From: Thiothrix subterranea
GTDB taxonomy: Bacteria; Pseudomonadota; Gammaproteobacteria; Thiotrichales; Thiotrichaceae
Length of the DNA: 64,000 nucleotides
Direction: 5' to 3'
Assembly: GCF_016772315.1 (NCBI RefSeq)
Contig: NZ_CP053482.1
Span: forward strand, 1,860,001 to 1,924,000
The first letter of the stretch is position 1, and every line of letters begins with the position of its first letter. Position numbers and translations under genes: made by a program. The notes beneath the pieces were generated by a model. It had not been told where the DNA came from, searched no databases, and saw only the letters and a list, made by a program, of their open reading frames with translations. Positions 9,492 to 18,003 of this stretch are shown piece by piece.

Positions 9492-10475
9492 TTATTGTAT
9501 CGTCTTTAGTAATTGACCGGGAACGGGTTCGCCATTCGGGAACAGCCCGTTCAGTACCCGCAGGTGCATCGCGGCGTTATTGCTCAAGCGACTGGATGCC
9601 GCCAAGCCATTGAAATTATCGCCGGGGCGCACGGTAAGCAGGCGTACCTGTACGGTTTGCCCATTGCCCAGTGGCAAGCGCAAGCCGTCGATTTGGCGCA
9701 AATACGTATCACGCCCAGCATCGCGCGTGCCGCTACCGTAACGGCGGGCTTGCCCAATCAATTGTTGCAAACGCACGTCATTGTTGGGGTGTGTGGCGAA
9801 TAAGTCGCGGTAAGGATCGGAACTGCCGCCTTTGAATTGGTCGTAAGCTTGCAGGGTCGCAATCACATTCGCCATATTAGCGGGGTCGTATCCCGCACGG
9901 GCGAGGTATTCCGCACCCAAACCATCGGCTTCGAGTTCTTGAGTGCGGCTATAATTGCTCAAACCAAACTCACCTATCGTGTTGATTAGCTCTTTATTGC
10001 CGAGTTTTTCACCAAGAACACTGGCAGCAAGACCGCCTACCGCATTCCAAGAGGCTTGTTGAACATTGTGACGGTCAGCGACGTGACCAATTTCATGCCC
10101 TAACACCCCGGCAAGTTCGGCTTCGGAATTCAAGTACGCCATTAATCCGGTCGTGATGTAGACATAGCCACCGGGCAAGGCAAACGCATTGACAGCGGGG
10201 TCATCCAATACGGTGAACGTGAAACGCAGGTTATTGCGATGGCTTTGTGACGCCATGAGTTGCCCGATGCGGCTGACGTAGGCTTGTACGCCAGCATCTT
10301 GATACGGCGGGGTTTTTGCAAGAATTTCACGGTGAGCTTGTTGCCCCGTTTGAATTTCTTCCGCTTCGGACATCAACGCCAGTTGTTTTTCACCCGTCAC
10401 CGGGCTGACCGAACACCCGGCAAGCAAAGCGGTGCTGCTGAGCAGGATGCTGGAAATAAGAGTGGTTAGCCGCAT
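9492..10475 (-). CDS. M48-family metalloprotease, lipoprotein
   Basis: A 327-residue predicted outer-membrane-facing lipoprotein protease of the LoiP/BepA-type M48B group. Starting at the ATG at 10475 gives a short signal with lipobox LLAGC (Cys21); an ATG 24 bases earlier would put polar residues before the signal and the GGAG sits correctly for 10475. Zinc-site HEIGH lies at 127-131 and the third ligand in LEADG (about Glu182). The C-terminal 90 residues (TVRPGDNFNGLAASSRLSN) form an additional LysM-like or substrate domain often found after the protease in this group. Likely envelope protein quality control, from family. Confidence 0.88.
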   Translation of the reverse strand: MRLTTLISSILLSSTALLAGCSVSPVTGEKQLALMSEAEEIQTGQQAHREILAKTPPYQDAGVQAYVSRIGQLMASQSHRNNLRFTFTVLDDPAVNAFALPGGYVYITTGLMAYLNSEAELAGVLGHEIGHVADRHNVQQASWNAVGGLAASVLGEKLGNKELINTIGEFGLSNYSRTQELEADGLGAEYLARAGYDPANMANVIATLQAYDQFKGGSSDPYRDLFATHPNNDVRLQQLIGQARRYGSGTRDAGRDTYLRQIDGLRLPLGNGQTVQVRLLTVRPGDNFNGLAASSRLSNNAAMHLRVLNGLFPNGEPVPGQLLKTIQ

Positions 10476-10489
10476 ATTATCATTCTCCA

Positions 10490-10524
10490 TCAAAAACAAA
10501 AAAGGCGCTCTAATGAGCGCCTTT
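10490..10524 (-). terminator. Intrinsic terminator of the L31 gene
   Basis: A perfect 10-bp stem, AAAGGCGCTC with GAGCGCCTTT, around a TAAT loop occupies 10501-10524. Read on the minus strand it is followed by a T-rich run (10490-10500). It lies 36 bp past the L31 stop and just upstream of the M48 protease start, so it separates these two same-strand genes. Confidence 0.9.
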
Positions 10525-10559
10525 CAATGATGCATGATTCTGGAACAGTCTGCTAGGGC

Positions 10560-10811
10560 TTACTTAGCGCCACGTGCATAACGGCTCTTGAACTTGTCTA
10601 CACGACCAGCAGTCGTGCTAACCGCTTGCTTACCGGTGTAGAAAGGGTGAGATTGGCTAGAAATTTCCACTTTGACTAATGGGTATTCTTTTCCATCTTC
10701 CCAAGCAATGTTTTCTCTGGTGTTGACCGTGGAGCGGGTCAAAAACGCGAAGCCGCTAGTCATGTCTTGAAAGACGACTTCTCTGTAGTTAGGGTGAATG
10801 CCGGGCTTCAT
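10560..10811 (-). CDS. rpmE2: 50S ribosomal protein L31, type B (zinc-free)
   Basis: An 83-residue L31 of the type B (C-minus, YkgM-like) group. The sequence starts [16 protein letters not shown], has the typical FLTRSTVNT and SHPFYTGKQ motifs, and contains no cysteine, so it cannot bind the zinc ion of classical L31. In many bacteria the zinc-free form is produced under zinc limitation by Zur derepression; no Zur box was recognised here, and this may be the only L31 of the organism. It is followed by a strong terminator and stands alone. The ATG at 10811 matches the family start. Confidence 0.95.
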   Translation of the reverse strand: MKPGIHPNYREVVFQDMTSGFAFLTRSTVNTRENIAWEDGKEYPLVKVEISSQSHPFYTGKQAVSTTAGRVDKFKSRYARGAK

Positions 10812-10915
10812 GTTGAAATCCTCAAGTTATTCGGGTATATGCGAAAAGCGCAACATCTTAGCGCTATTGAATCCAAAGTTCAATCGCGGCTTACAGATTC
10901 ACGGCAATGATTGTA

Positions 10916-11431
10916 TTAGAAATTGTCGGTTGAGGTGAACAAGCCCACCCGCAAATCTTTCGCGCTGTAAATTTCGCGCCCGTCGACTTCCATTGTGCCA
11001 TTGCCGATCCCCATCACCAGTTTGCGGGTAATGACGCGCGTCAATTCAATTTTATAGGTCACTTTCTTGGCTTTTGGCAGTACTTGACCGAAGAATTTGA
11101 CTTCACCCACGCCTAATGCGCGTCCGTGACCGGGGTTGCCCAGCCATGCAAGGTAAAAACCGATGATTTGCCACATCGCATCCAAGCCCAAACAGCCGGG
11201 CATCACCGGGTCGCCGGGGAAATGGCAATCAAAAAACCACAAATCGGGGGTAATATCCAGTTCTGCTAAAATGTGGCCTTTGCCTGCTGCTCCACCGTCA
11301 GCGCTGATTTCGACGACGCGATCCATCATCAGCATATTCGGGGTTGGCAATTGCGCATTGCCGGGGCCGAACATCTCGCCACGACCACATTGCAGGAGTT
11401 CTTCACGGGTAAAACTGGATTGTCTGGACAT
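10916..11431 (-). CDS. fabA: 3-hydroxydecanoyl-[ACP] dehydratase/isomerase
   Basis: FabA dehydrates 3-hydroxydecanoyl-ACP and isomerises the product, introducing the double bond of unsaturated fatty acids. The 171-residue protein has the family length. The active site His70 lies in [14 protein letters not shown] and Asp84 in [10 protein letters not shown]. The N-terminal [16 protein letters not shown] is typical. No fabB is adjacent, although fabA is often paired with it. Transcribed leftward from its own upstream region; the next gene downstream is L31 after 104 bp. Confidence 0.95.
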   Translation of the reverse strand: MSRQSSFTREELLQCGRGEMFGPGNAQLPTPNMLMMDRVVEISADGGAAGKGHILAELDITPDLWFFDCHFPGDPVMPGCLGLDAMWQIIGFYLAWLGNPGHGRALGVGEVKFFGQVLPKAKKVTYKIELTRVITRKLVMGIGNGTMEVDGREIYSAKDLRVGLFTSTDNF

Positions 11432-11481
11432 AATGCAAGCTCAAGGGTGTCATAAAGCCGTCAATTGTAGCGGAATTTGCG

Positions 11482-12338
11482 TCAGAAAGCATAATCGGCT
11501 GCAATTCCAGCGAATACCGCCATGCCTAACCAATGATTATTCAGAAAAGCCTGCAAACTGGGTTGCGGTTCACGCGCACGAATCAACCATTGCTGGTAGA
11601 CCGATAATAGCGCCGCCACTAACAACCCCAGCCAATACCACAACCCGCGTTCACTCAGAATCCCCACCGCTACCAGCAACAGTAACGTGAGGATTTGCAA
11701 AAATCCAATGATCAAACGGTCGTGCTGCCCGAACAAAATCGCGCTGGATTTGACGCCGATTTTCACATCATCCTCACGGTCACACATCGCATACATGGTG
11801 TCGTAAGCCGTTGTCCACAACACGGCTGCTAGAAACAAAAGCCACGCCACTAACGGTGGCAACGTACCCGTCACCGCCGTAAACGCCATCGGAATTGCCC
11901 ACGCGAACGCCGCCCCAAATGCACTTGTGGCAAATGGTGAAAGCGCTTCATAAACGGGTAAGTCGCCGCCAATAACACCGCCACCACCGACAGCGCAATG
12001 GTCAAACCGTTCAGCAACAAGACCAGGGCGAAAGCGCTTAACCCCAACACCGCAAACACTCCCAACGCTTCACGCGGGCTAATGTGTCCAGCCGCTAAGG
12101 GGCGCGTTTTGGTGCGAGCAACGTGTGGGTCAACGTCACGATCTGCATAATCATTGATGGCACAACCCGCCGAACGCATCAGCACCACGCCAGCCATAAA
12201 TACCAGCAACACCAACAGATTGGGTACACCTTCAGCCGCTATCCACAGCGCCCACAACGTCGGCCATAGCAACAAATAAATACCAATCGGACGGTCAAGG
12301 CGTATCAAGTGGGCATAATGCCGCCATTTACTCATCAT
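11482..12338 (-). pseudogene. ubiA: 4-hydroxybenzoate polyprenyltransferase, frameshifted
   Basis: UbiA prenylates 4-hydroxybenzoate in ubiquinone synthesis. The N-terminal 140 residues (from 12338) read as a good UbiA, with [20 protein letters not shown] holding the first Asp-rich motif, up to [16 protein letters not shown]. The frame then breaks; a second frame resumes with [19 protein letters not shown] and continues through [20 protein letters not shown] (second Asp-rich motif) to a normal C-terminus at 11482. One missing G in the G-run at 11913-11916 (C-run on the plus strand) explains it. Rejoined length is about 285, normal. Either a real null allele or a homopolymer sequencing error. 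ATGATG start overlaps the ferredoxin stop. Confidence 0.85.
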
Positions 12339-12652
12339 TGCGGGTCGAGCATTAAACGTTCAACGGGTTTGCCTTGCTGCAAATGGCTTTCGATGATTTC
12401 ATCAATATCGTCTTTATCGACGTAGGTGTACCAGATCCCTTCGGGGTAAACGACGATCACCGGCCCTTCGGCGCAACGGTTTAAGCAACCAGCAGAATTG
12501 ATGCGGGATTTGCCGTCTTTGTGCAAGCCCAAGTCTTTGGTGCGTTGCTTGGCGTAATCGCGCATGGCTTGAGCATCAAATCGGGCGCAACAGGATTCAC
12601 CATCAGCGCGTTGATTGGTGCAAAAAAAGACGTGGTGTTGGTAATAACTCAT
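12335..12652 (-). CDS. Thioredoxin-like [2Fe-2S] ferredoxin domain protein
   Basis: A 105-residue small protein of the thioredoxin-like 2Fe-2S ferredoxin family. Cluster-ligand candidates are Cys10 (HHVFFCTNQ), Cys20/21 (GESCC), and Cys57 and Cys61 in [10 protein letters not shown]; the tail [29 protein letters not shown] is characteristic. The ATG at 12652 is chosen over a frame open 28 codons further upstream because it matches the family start and the extra part is hydrophobic and lies over the terminator region. It is upstream of and overlaps ubiA by 4 bp. Electron-transfer partner is unknown. Confidence 0.85.
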   Translation of the reverse strand: MSYYQHHVFFCTNQRADGESCCARFDAQAMRDYAKQRTKDLGLHKDGKSRINSAGCLNRCAEGPVIVVYPEGIWYTYVDKDDIDEIIESHLQQGKPVERLMLDPQ

Positions 12653-12708
12653 GGGTAGTGGCTTGCCTAAAGAACAGAAGCCGATTATGCCAGACGACAG
12701 AGTACCCA

Positions 12709-12743
12709 CAAAATAAAACAGGGTGGAAAAATCCACCCTGTTT
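12709..12743 (-). terminator. Intrinsic terminator after small lipoprotein gene
   Basis: ACAGGGTGGA pairs with TCCACCCTGT around a short A/T loop (stem region 12718-12741). On the minus strand the hairpin is followed by TTTTATTTTG. It lies 28 bp past the small lipoprotein stop and before the ferredoxin gene. Confidence 0.85.
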
Positions 12744-12770
12744 CGTATTCAATGGCCTAACGGCCAGTGA

Positions 12771-12956
12771 TCACTTTGGTGCAGCAGGTGCAGCCGGGTC
12801 AGCAGCAGGTGCTACTGGTGCAGCTTGGTCAGCAGCAGGTGCAGTTTGCGCAGCAGCAGGTGCATCAGCTTTAGGTGCTTCAGCAGCTTTTTCGCCACAA
12901 GCGGTCAGAGCGAAAGCAGCCAGCAGCGCAGCGATCAGTACACGGTATTGAGTCAT
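12771..12956 (-). CDS. Small Ala/Pro-rich lipoprotein
   Basis: A 61-residue predicted lipoprotein. Residues 1-20 form a signal peptide ending in lipobox LTAC (Cys20). The remaining 41 residues are almost only Ala, Pro, Asp, Gln and Lys, in loose repeats of the type APAADxAAP. No fold is recognisable. It resembles small entericidin-like or spacer lipoproteins only in general composition. It has its own terminator downstream and a 212-bp region upstream without a gene (12957-13168). That region contains short hairpins built from CGTAG/CTACG words (13020-13115) and presumably its promoter. Confidence 0.75.
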   Translation of the reverse strand: MTQYRVLIAALLAAFALTACGEKAAEAPKADAPAAAQTAPAADQAAPVAPAADPAAPAAPK

Positions 12957-13168
12957 TGTTTTATCTCCACAAAAAGTTGACTTTGAAAAAAATAGTAAGT
13001 GACGGTCGTATCAATACGAACCTAACACTCGTAGCCTTCACATTTCCTTGAAAGCTACGCATCTATACGAGCAATCCTTGCTTACCGTTGATAGGTATTC
13101 CTACGATGCTAAGCGTAGCACTGTTTTAAATTTTGTGTATAAGTTTTTAATAAAATAGTGATGTTTGT

Positions 13169-13531
13169 TTATTGCGTATCAGAAATACTGTTCATGCTCG
13201 CCAGTACGCCGTTAACTTCAGCACCTTCATCCATCTGTATTTCCACGTAATGGATATTGCCATGAATCTTGGCAGTGGATTTTAGGGAAATACGGCGCGA
13301 AGCAAATATATCACCGGATATAGTGCCTGAAACAATAATGAGTGGGGCACGTATTTCCCCATTCACTTCGCTATCGCCCTGAATATACAGAGCGGCACGC
13401 GAATCCATTGGCGCCGCGATATTGCCATTCACTTTTCCATGGATATATAAATTATTCTGAAAGGCAATATTGCCAATAATTTCCAGGTCTTTTTCAAGCA
13501 ACGAAGCTGAAGAGGTGTTTCTGGTTGTCAT
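13169..13531 (-). CDS. Bactofilin-family cytoskeletal protein
   Basis: A 120-residue bactofilin (polymer-forming cytoskeletal, DUF583). The core from about residue 20 to 105 is a run of beta-helix-like repeats: IIGNIAFQNNLYIHGKVNGNI, LYIQGDSEVNGEI, LIIVSGTISGDI, ISLKSTAKIHGNI. Bactofilins self-assemble into nucleotide-free filaments that position proteins, shape cells or support motility and polarity. It stands next to, but oriented away from, the GTPase/roadblock/FimV block that begins at 14.2 kb, which makes a shared role in cell organisation plausible but unproven. Confidence 0.9.
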   Translation of the reverse strand: MTTRNTSSASLLEKDLEIIGNIAFQNNLYIHGKVNGNIAAPMDSRAALYIQGDSEVNGEIRAPLIIVSGTISGDIFASRRISLKSTAKIHGNIHYVEIQMDEGAEVNGVLASMNSISDTQ

Positions 13532-13606
13532 GTATTTGTCTTATTTATTGAGTTCGTCAAAACAAAGTAATTAGGCCAAGGATACTAGCAGGTGTCTGGC
13601 GAAACA

Positions 13607-14002
13607 TCATGTGTTATTGCCACGCGCCCGCATTTGTTCCAGCTCATCTTCCAACACGGCAAGCGTGTCATCCCGCATTTGCAAGTCCTCTAACAAGGCT
13701 TGTATGCGGATTTCATAAGTTTCCAAGCGCTCCAAGACGTCATCGTCCTGTTGCGTGCTGTTTTCCAAGCGTGCCGTTAATTTTTCAGCACGTTCCTCCG
13801 CTTCTTTCAGATCGCGGCGCAACGTGGCATTGTCACGGTGACACTGTTCCAAGCGAAACCGCGCATCAAAAGGATTATCGGCCGTTTCCTGAGTTAATGT
13901 GTGTGATTGAGCCGTTTTATTGCCAGCCCACCACCCAATCGCTAATCCGCTTGCAATAGCTAGAGCCAACAAAAAAGCAATTTGTATTGTTAGGTAAAAC
14001 AT
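13607..14002 (-). CDS. Membrane-anchored coiled-coil protein
   Basis: A 131-residue protein of unknown function. One N-terminal transmembrane segment (about 5-28, FLLALAIASGLAIGWWAGNK) leads into a long predicted coiled coil (about 50-125) rich in Glu, Leu, Arg and Asp. The first 30 residues resemble those of the protein encoded at 21224-21877 (both begin MFYL and carry a transmembrane segment with GWWAG or GGWVA), and both continue into a coiled coil, but this one lacks that protein's C-terminal helix-hairpin-helix. It is divergent from the plus-strand GTPase block; the 158 bp between them probably holds both promoters. Confidence 0.6.
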   Translation of the reverse strand: MFYLTIQIAFLLALAIASGLAIGWWAGNKTAQSHTLTQETADNPFDARFRLEQCHRDNATLRRDLKEAEERAEKLTARLENSTQQDDDVLERLETYEIRIQALLEDLQMRDDTLAVLEDELEQMRARGNNT

Positions 14003-14188
14003 CGGCGTCCTCTTGCCTTAAATCACCAGACTGCCCTATTGTAGCAGCATCATGCCACCAGAGAGCTTCACCTTTCATCAGAAAAACATTTTTCCGCGCT
14101 GCTTATAGACTATGATTAAAATGTCTTCTAGTATCCTGATAGAATATACTATAAACCACTGTTGAGTGTTTGGTGTGACTCTGAAATT

Positions 14189-14908
14189 ATGTTAGGAAAA
14201 TTGTTGCGCAGCGGGAAAACCCAGCCCCCGCCGGAATTGCCCTTGGTCTTTAGTCTTGCGTCTGAGCGTCAGCTCCGGTTGCATCAGCACCACGATTTTT
14301 TGGGTGTGTGGCGTTTTTTATCTCACCACATTCGCCGTTACCCGCACGATTTACGCGCACACACGCAACGCATCCTGTTGGCACAGCACGAATCGCTACG
14401 CAGCCGCCTGGCAGGCAGCCTTCAGGATCTATTTCTAGCCTTAGACAACGCCGGTTCGCTCTTACGTGAACGCTTATTTCACTTGGTGAAAGATGATTTA
14501 AGCCGATCAGATGAGCTATTTTTCCAGCAATGGTTGGAAGATTCCGCAGCTCACCACAGCGAACACCAACAATGGCGAGAAGGTTCTGTTTTGTCTACGG
14601 GGCAGGAAGCCTCCGTGATCAAACTGTTGAAACAGGAACGTGTGCAAGAAATCGCCCAATATTCTAACGTGATGGAAGAAGTTTTCGCCTGTTTGGAGTA
14701 TGGTCAGATTGATACCGCCCGCGAGTTGTTAGAAGCCGAGGTTCTCGCAGGCAACACCGACGAGGCAATGGAGCAGGAGCTTGTGAACATTTATCAGTAC
14801 ACGCGCAGCAAGGATGGGCTGAATACGATGGTAAAGCAGATGCAGGAGGCGGGGCGTGAGGTTTCTGCCCTGTGGCTAGAGAAGCAGCAGGAATCCGAAC
14901 AATGGTAA
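14189..14908 (+). CDS. Helical protein with FimV-like C-terminal repeat
   Basis: A 239-residue cytoplasmic protein, first gene of the plus-strand block. It has no signal peptide and is mostly helical. Near residues 165-215 it has YGQIDTARELLEAEVLAGNTDEAMEQELVNIY, which resembles the TPR-like C-terminal motif of FimV (compare the FimV-like protein at 19243). The ATG at 14189 is preferred; an in-frame TTG at 14162 would add nine residues and no good ribosome site was seen for either. No enzymatic motif was recognised. Context suggests a partner of the GTPase or FimV-like protein. Confidence 0.6.
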   Translation: MLGKLLRSGKTQPPPELPLVFSLASERQLRLHQHHDFLGVWRFLSHHIRRYPHDLRAHTQRILLAQHESLRSRLAGSLQDLFLALDNAGSLLRERLFHLVKDDLSRSDELFFQQWLEDSAAHHSEHQQWREGSVLSTGQEASVIKLLKQERVQEIAQYSNVMEEVFACLEYGQIDTARELLEAEVLAGNTDEAMEQELVNIYQYTRSKDGLNTMVKQMQEAGREVSALWLEKQQESEQW

Positions 14909-14935
14909 AAAAATAACGATAAGCAGGCTGGATTT

Positions 14936-16303
14936 ATGCTGAAACATTCTAAAACAGGCCCCTTGAAAGTTGCGCTATTGGCAATTAGCCCGCACAACCG
15001 AGCGATACTTGAGTTTTTTTTCTCAGGTGCGGGGCGTAATTTATTTCGCGTCGTGCCAGAAGCAGAGGCAGAAGCTTTTATTCTGGATCACGATCACCCT
15101 GATGCCAAGGAAGATTGGCAACAACGGGCAGCGCTACGCAAACCCGGCATTATTTTGTCGGTACACCCGGCTGAATTGCCAAACTGCATCTGGATTCCCA
15201 AACCCTTAACATCACGCGCCTTAACCGATGCGGCTGACAGGGTGCAAGAACTGGCGGCTAATTTAACGCCAGAGAGCGACAAGGCACAGCGCCCTTCCGT
15301 CAATTCCACAACCCAAGTTGCAGCGGAAAAACCCGCAGTGAAGCAGGCGGAAGTGCATTTTCGCGACCTGCCACAACCGTTTGGGATACCGACGCACACG
15401 GAGCGCTCGGACAGAAAATTGCGTTCGCTGATAATTAATTTACCCGACGACGAAGAGCCTGAAGAGGAAGCCGCACCTGCCATGCCGGAGGCAGATATTC
15501 CTATTACCGTGTTTGACCCGGCGGAAGCGGATATTCCCTTGGAAGAGGTTGACCGCCCCGTTGATGATTCGCTGTCGCAAGAAGAGGCAGAAAATCGCTG
15601 GAAAGCGCTGTGCGGTGAACAGGACGACGTGCAGTCAGCGGCTGACGTGGCATTGTTTACCCCTGAAAATTACGTATTGAGTACGATTTTAGAAGCGATT
15701 CGCGTCGCCAGAGACACACAACAAACCGTTTATCTCAAGTTATCACCACAAGATTACGCATTATTGATGCCGCAACAGGGGCTTGCCTACTGCACATTGG
15801 ACACCCGGTCAGAAGAATTCCGCGTCTTGTGCAATAATCCCGTACAAACGGGTCAAATTGCGCTACATATACCCAACAGTGCAGAACTTGAAGGCTTGGA
15901 ACAGCACGCTATGCAGAATGCTGATGCCTTGTTGGATCTGGAAGCCTTTGTGTGGGTAAGCAGTTTGCTGACGGCACGAGGCCGCTTAGGACGTGGTGTT
16001 GAGATTGAGCAGACCATTTCTTTGAAATACTGGCCCAACCTGACGCGCCTTGAGCAGTTCCCCCACATTATGCGCATCGCGGCTTTGTGGAACCAACGCC
16101 CGGCAAGCTCACTGGATATTGCTAACGCCTTGGCTATTCCGCAACGCTATGTGTTTGCATTCCACACGGCAGCCAATGCACTTAACCTGTTTGAAATGGA
16201 TCAGAACAAACTCAAAAGCCGGGAAAAAGAGCAGCCGAAGCAAGAAAACCGGGGCTTCTTCTCGCGCTTATTGAAGCGTTTGTTGGGAGGGGGGACGAAG
16301 TAG
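14936..16303 (+). CDS. Pseudo-receiver protein with C-terminal winged-helix-like region
   Basis: A 455-residue protein of unknown function. Residues 10-105 look like a degenerate response-regulator receiver: VALLAISPHNRAILEFFF, an acidic FILDHDHPD, then IILSVHP and IPKPL in the place of the receiver Ser/Thr and Lys-Pro motifs. The middle (110-215) is low-complexity and acidic. Residues 225-345 form a conserved-looking globular part (VLSTILEAIRVARDTQQTVYLKLSPQDY). Residues 360-430 include LTRLEQFPHIMRIAALWNQRPASS and LAIPQRYVFAFHTAANALNL, resembling a winged helix. The tail is basic. It precedes the GTPase gene by 4 bp, so the two are co-translated. Confidence 0.6.
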   Translation: MLKHSKTGPLKVALLAISPHNRAILEFFFSGAGRNLFRVVPEAEAEAFILDHDHPDAKEDWQQRAALRKPGIILSVHPAELPNCIWIPKPLTSRALTDAADRVQELAANLTPESDKAQRPSVNSTTQVAAEKPAVKQAEVHFRDLPQPFGIPTHTERSDRKLRSLIINLPDDEEPEEEAAPAMPEADIPITVFDPAEADIPLEEVDRPVDDSLSQEEAENRWKALCGEQDDVQSAADVALFTPENYVLSTILEAIRVARDTQQTVYLKLSPQDYALLMPQQGLAYCTLDTRSEEFRVLCNNPVQTGQIALHIPNSAELEGLEQHAMQNADALLDLEAFVWVSSLLTARGRLGRGVEIEQTISLKYWPNLTRLEQFPHIMRIAALWNQRPASSLDIANALAIPQRYVFAFHTAANALNLFEMDQNKLKSREKEQPKQENRGFFSRLLKRLLGGGTK

Positions 16304-16307
16304 CTTT

Positions 16308-16853
16308 ATGAGCAAAATGATTAACCGCAAAATTATTTTTACCGGCCCGGTTGGTGCAGGCAAGACCACCGCTATTGCCGCCATCAGTGATATAAAGCCG
16401 GTCGCGACCGACGAATATGCTTCGGACATGACCAAAAGTCGCAAGCCGCAAACCACCGTGGCAATGGATTATGGTTTGATTCGTTTAAGCGACAACGAGC
16501 GCGTGCATTTGTATGGCACACCCGGTCAGGAACGCTTTGATTTCATGTGGGATATTCTCACCAAGGGCGGGATCGGCTTGATCTTGCTATTGGATAATAC
16601 CCGCAAAGATCCGTTTCAAGACATCCGTTTTTACACCAATGCTTTCCGTGATTTTATCGAAAAGCAGCAAATGGTGGTGGGGGTAACGCGCATGGATTTA
16701 CACCGCCAGCCGGGGTTGCCCGAATACCGCCGCTATCTGGAATCGCTGTCATTGCAAGCGCCGGTCTTTGAGGTGGATGCGCGTAGTCACAAAGATGTCA
16801 CCATGCTAATTCAGGCGCTGTTGTTCTCATTGGATCCGGGAGTGACTAACTGA
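16308..16853 (+). CDS. Small Ras/MglA-like GTPase
   Basis: A 181-residue P-loop GTPase of the bacterial small Ras-like group. G1 is GPVGAGKT (13-20), a switch I Thr lies at 49-50, and G3 is LYGTPGQERFDF (68-79). As in MglA (LYTVPGQ), the canonical Asp of G3 is absent and Gln is kept. G4 is TRMD (127-130) and a G5-like DARS lies at 157-160. MglA homologues set polarity of gliding and pilus machinery in Myxococcus, with roadblock proteins (MglB) as GTPase activators. Here the next-but-one gene encodes a roadblock protein. It overlaps the following start by 1 bp. Confidence 0.88.
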   Translation: MSKMINRKIIFTGPVGAGKTTAIAAISDIKPVATDEYASDMTKSRKPQTTVAMDYGLIRLSDNERVHLYGTPGQERFDFMWDILTKGGIGLILLLDNTRKDPFQDIRFYTNAFRDFIEKQQMVVGVTRMDLHRQPGLPEYRRYLESLSLQAPVFEVDARSHKDVTMLIQALLFSLDPGVTN

Positions 16854-17500
16854 TGAGCGAGTACATACTCACAGAAAACTTGCATCTGGGTGTTACCCCA
16901 GCGGGTACTTACTATGCGGTACAGGACAATGCCGCCGAATCAGGGCGGTTGTTTTTGCACCGCTTGTTTCAGGAAGCTGTTACCCCGCTGTTTACGGTTG
17001 ATGTTGCCTGTGAGCTAAGTGGCTACAAGAAAAAGCGTGCCTTGGAGTTTGTCCACTGGATGCAGGAAGCGGGGATGATTGTGGGGCAGGAACAAAGCGA
17101 ATCTGCGCCAGACGAAACCTTAGAGCGTTTATTGCCCAAGTTGTTGCGTACCCTGTCTGACGAAGGTAAAGCAATTTTGGCAGAAAGCCGGGGGCTGTAT
17201 TTAGGCAGTGCCGGTTTTACCCATGAAGCAGCGGAAGAGCTGGCAGCATTGAGTGCTAACTTGACGGCGGTGTATGCCCGCCACAAAGAATTGTTGCACG
17301 GCAATCTGGGCTATCGCCAACGGGCATGGGGTCTGGTGGATGCGAGTGGTAACAGTGAAGTCGGTTTTTGGCCGCTGTATATTGGTCAGAACAGGTTTAC
17401 TCTGATTATTGGTGGCATTCCCCAATTCAACCAGCCACATTTTAAACGGTTGGTGTGGGCGCTGGAAATGCGTTACGGCAATACTGAAATACCTGTATAA
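16853..17500 (+). CDS. Protein with roadblock-like C-terminal domain
   Basis: A 215-residue protein. The N-terminal 80 residues include a helical, winged-helix-like part (LFTVDVACELSGYKKKRALEFVHWMQEAGMIV). Residues 105-210 look like a diverged roadblock/LC7 fold: ILAESRGLYLGSAGFTHEAAEELAALSANL matches the roadblock pattern of a short beta hairpin (DxDGLxLxSxG) followed by an (A/E)ELAAL helix, and the rest has the beta-strand rhythm of the fold. Roadblock domains bind small GTPases, so this could be a second partner of the GTPase encoded immediately upstream. The roadblock call is by pattern only. It overlaps the GTPase stop (ATG at 16853). Confidence 0.55.
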   Translation: MSEYILTENLHLGVTPAGTYYAVQDNAAESGRLFLHRLFQEAVTPLFTVDVACELSGYKKKRALEFVHWMQEAGMIVGQEQSESAPDETLERLLPKLLRTLSDEGKAILAESRGLYLGSAGFTHEAAEELAALSANLTAVYARHKELLHGNLGYRQRAWGLVDASGNSEVGFWPLYIGQNRFTLIIGGIPQFNQPHFKRLVWALEMRYGNTEIPV

Positions 17501-17538
17501 ATTGAATTAACTATTGATAACCAAGGAGAAAAAACGAC

Positions 17539-17901
17539 ATGCGCTCTGAAATGCTGAACTCCATTCTTAGTGACCTGAACGGTTCGTCTGCGGACATCGA
17601 AGCGTCTGCGGTTTTGTCGACGGATGGCTTGATGATGGCTTCTATGTTGCCTGGTGGTATGGATGAAGACCGGGTGGGTGCGATGAGTGCCGCTATGTTG
17701 TCACTGGGCGACCGGACGGCGGAAGAATTAGCACGTGGTGCATTGGAACAAGTGCTGATCAAAGGTGCGAGAGGCTACATTCTGATGACACACGCGGGTA
17801 ATGAAGCGGTGGTGACGGTATTGGCAAAACCGAATGCCCGCCTTGGCTTGATTTTCCTGGATGTGAAGCGTGCCGCTGAAAACATCGGCAAAATCATCTA
17901 G
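17539..17901 (+). CDS. Roadblock/LC7 domain protein (MglB-like)
   Basis: A 120-residue single-domain roadblock protein. The pattern ASAVLSTDGLMMASMLPGGMDEDRVGAMSAAML followed by LGDRTAEELARGALEQVLIKGARGYILMTHAG and AVVTVLAKPNARLGLIFLDVKRAAE is typical. MglB of Myxococcus is the GTPase-activating partner of MglA; roadblock proteins of Streptomyces conservons play related roles. Start at 17539 follows AAGGAG with ideal spacing. A 38-bp gap after the previous gene and its own strong ribosome site suggest it may be made in higher amounts than its neighbours. Confidence 0.9.
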   Translation: MRSEMLNSILSDLNGSSADIEASAVLSTDGLMMASMLPGGMDEDRVGAMSAAMLSLGDRTAEELARGALEQVLIKGARGYILMTHAGNEAVVTVLAKPNARLGLIFLDVKRAAENIGKII

Positions 17902-18003
17902 TAGCTACGCTCAATGTCACAATAATAAAGTTGTCTCAATCAATGCAAGGCGGTCTATCACAGTGCCGTCTCAGACTGCGGGAAGCCAACACGGAGTGAT
18001 GCG

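Noticed and set aside
12957-13168. Hairpins with CGTAG words as a terminator for bactofilin
   Set aside because: Stems are short and not followed by a T-run; left as unexplained intergenic structure.
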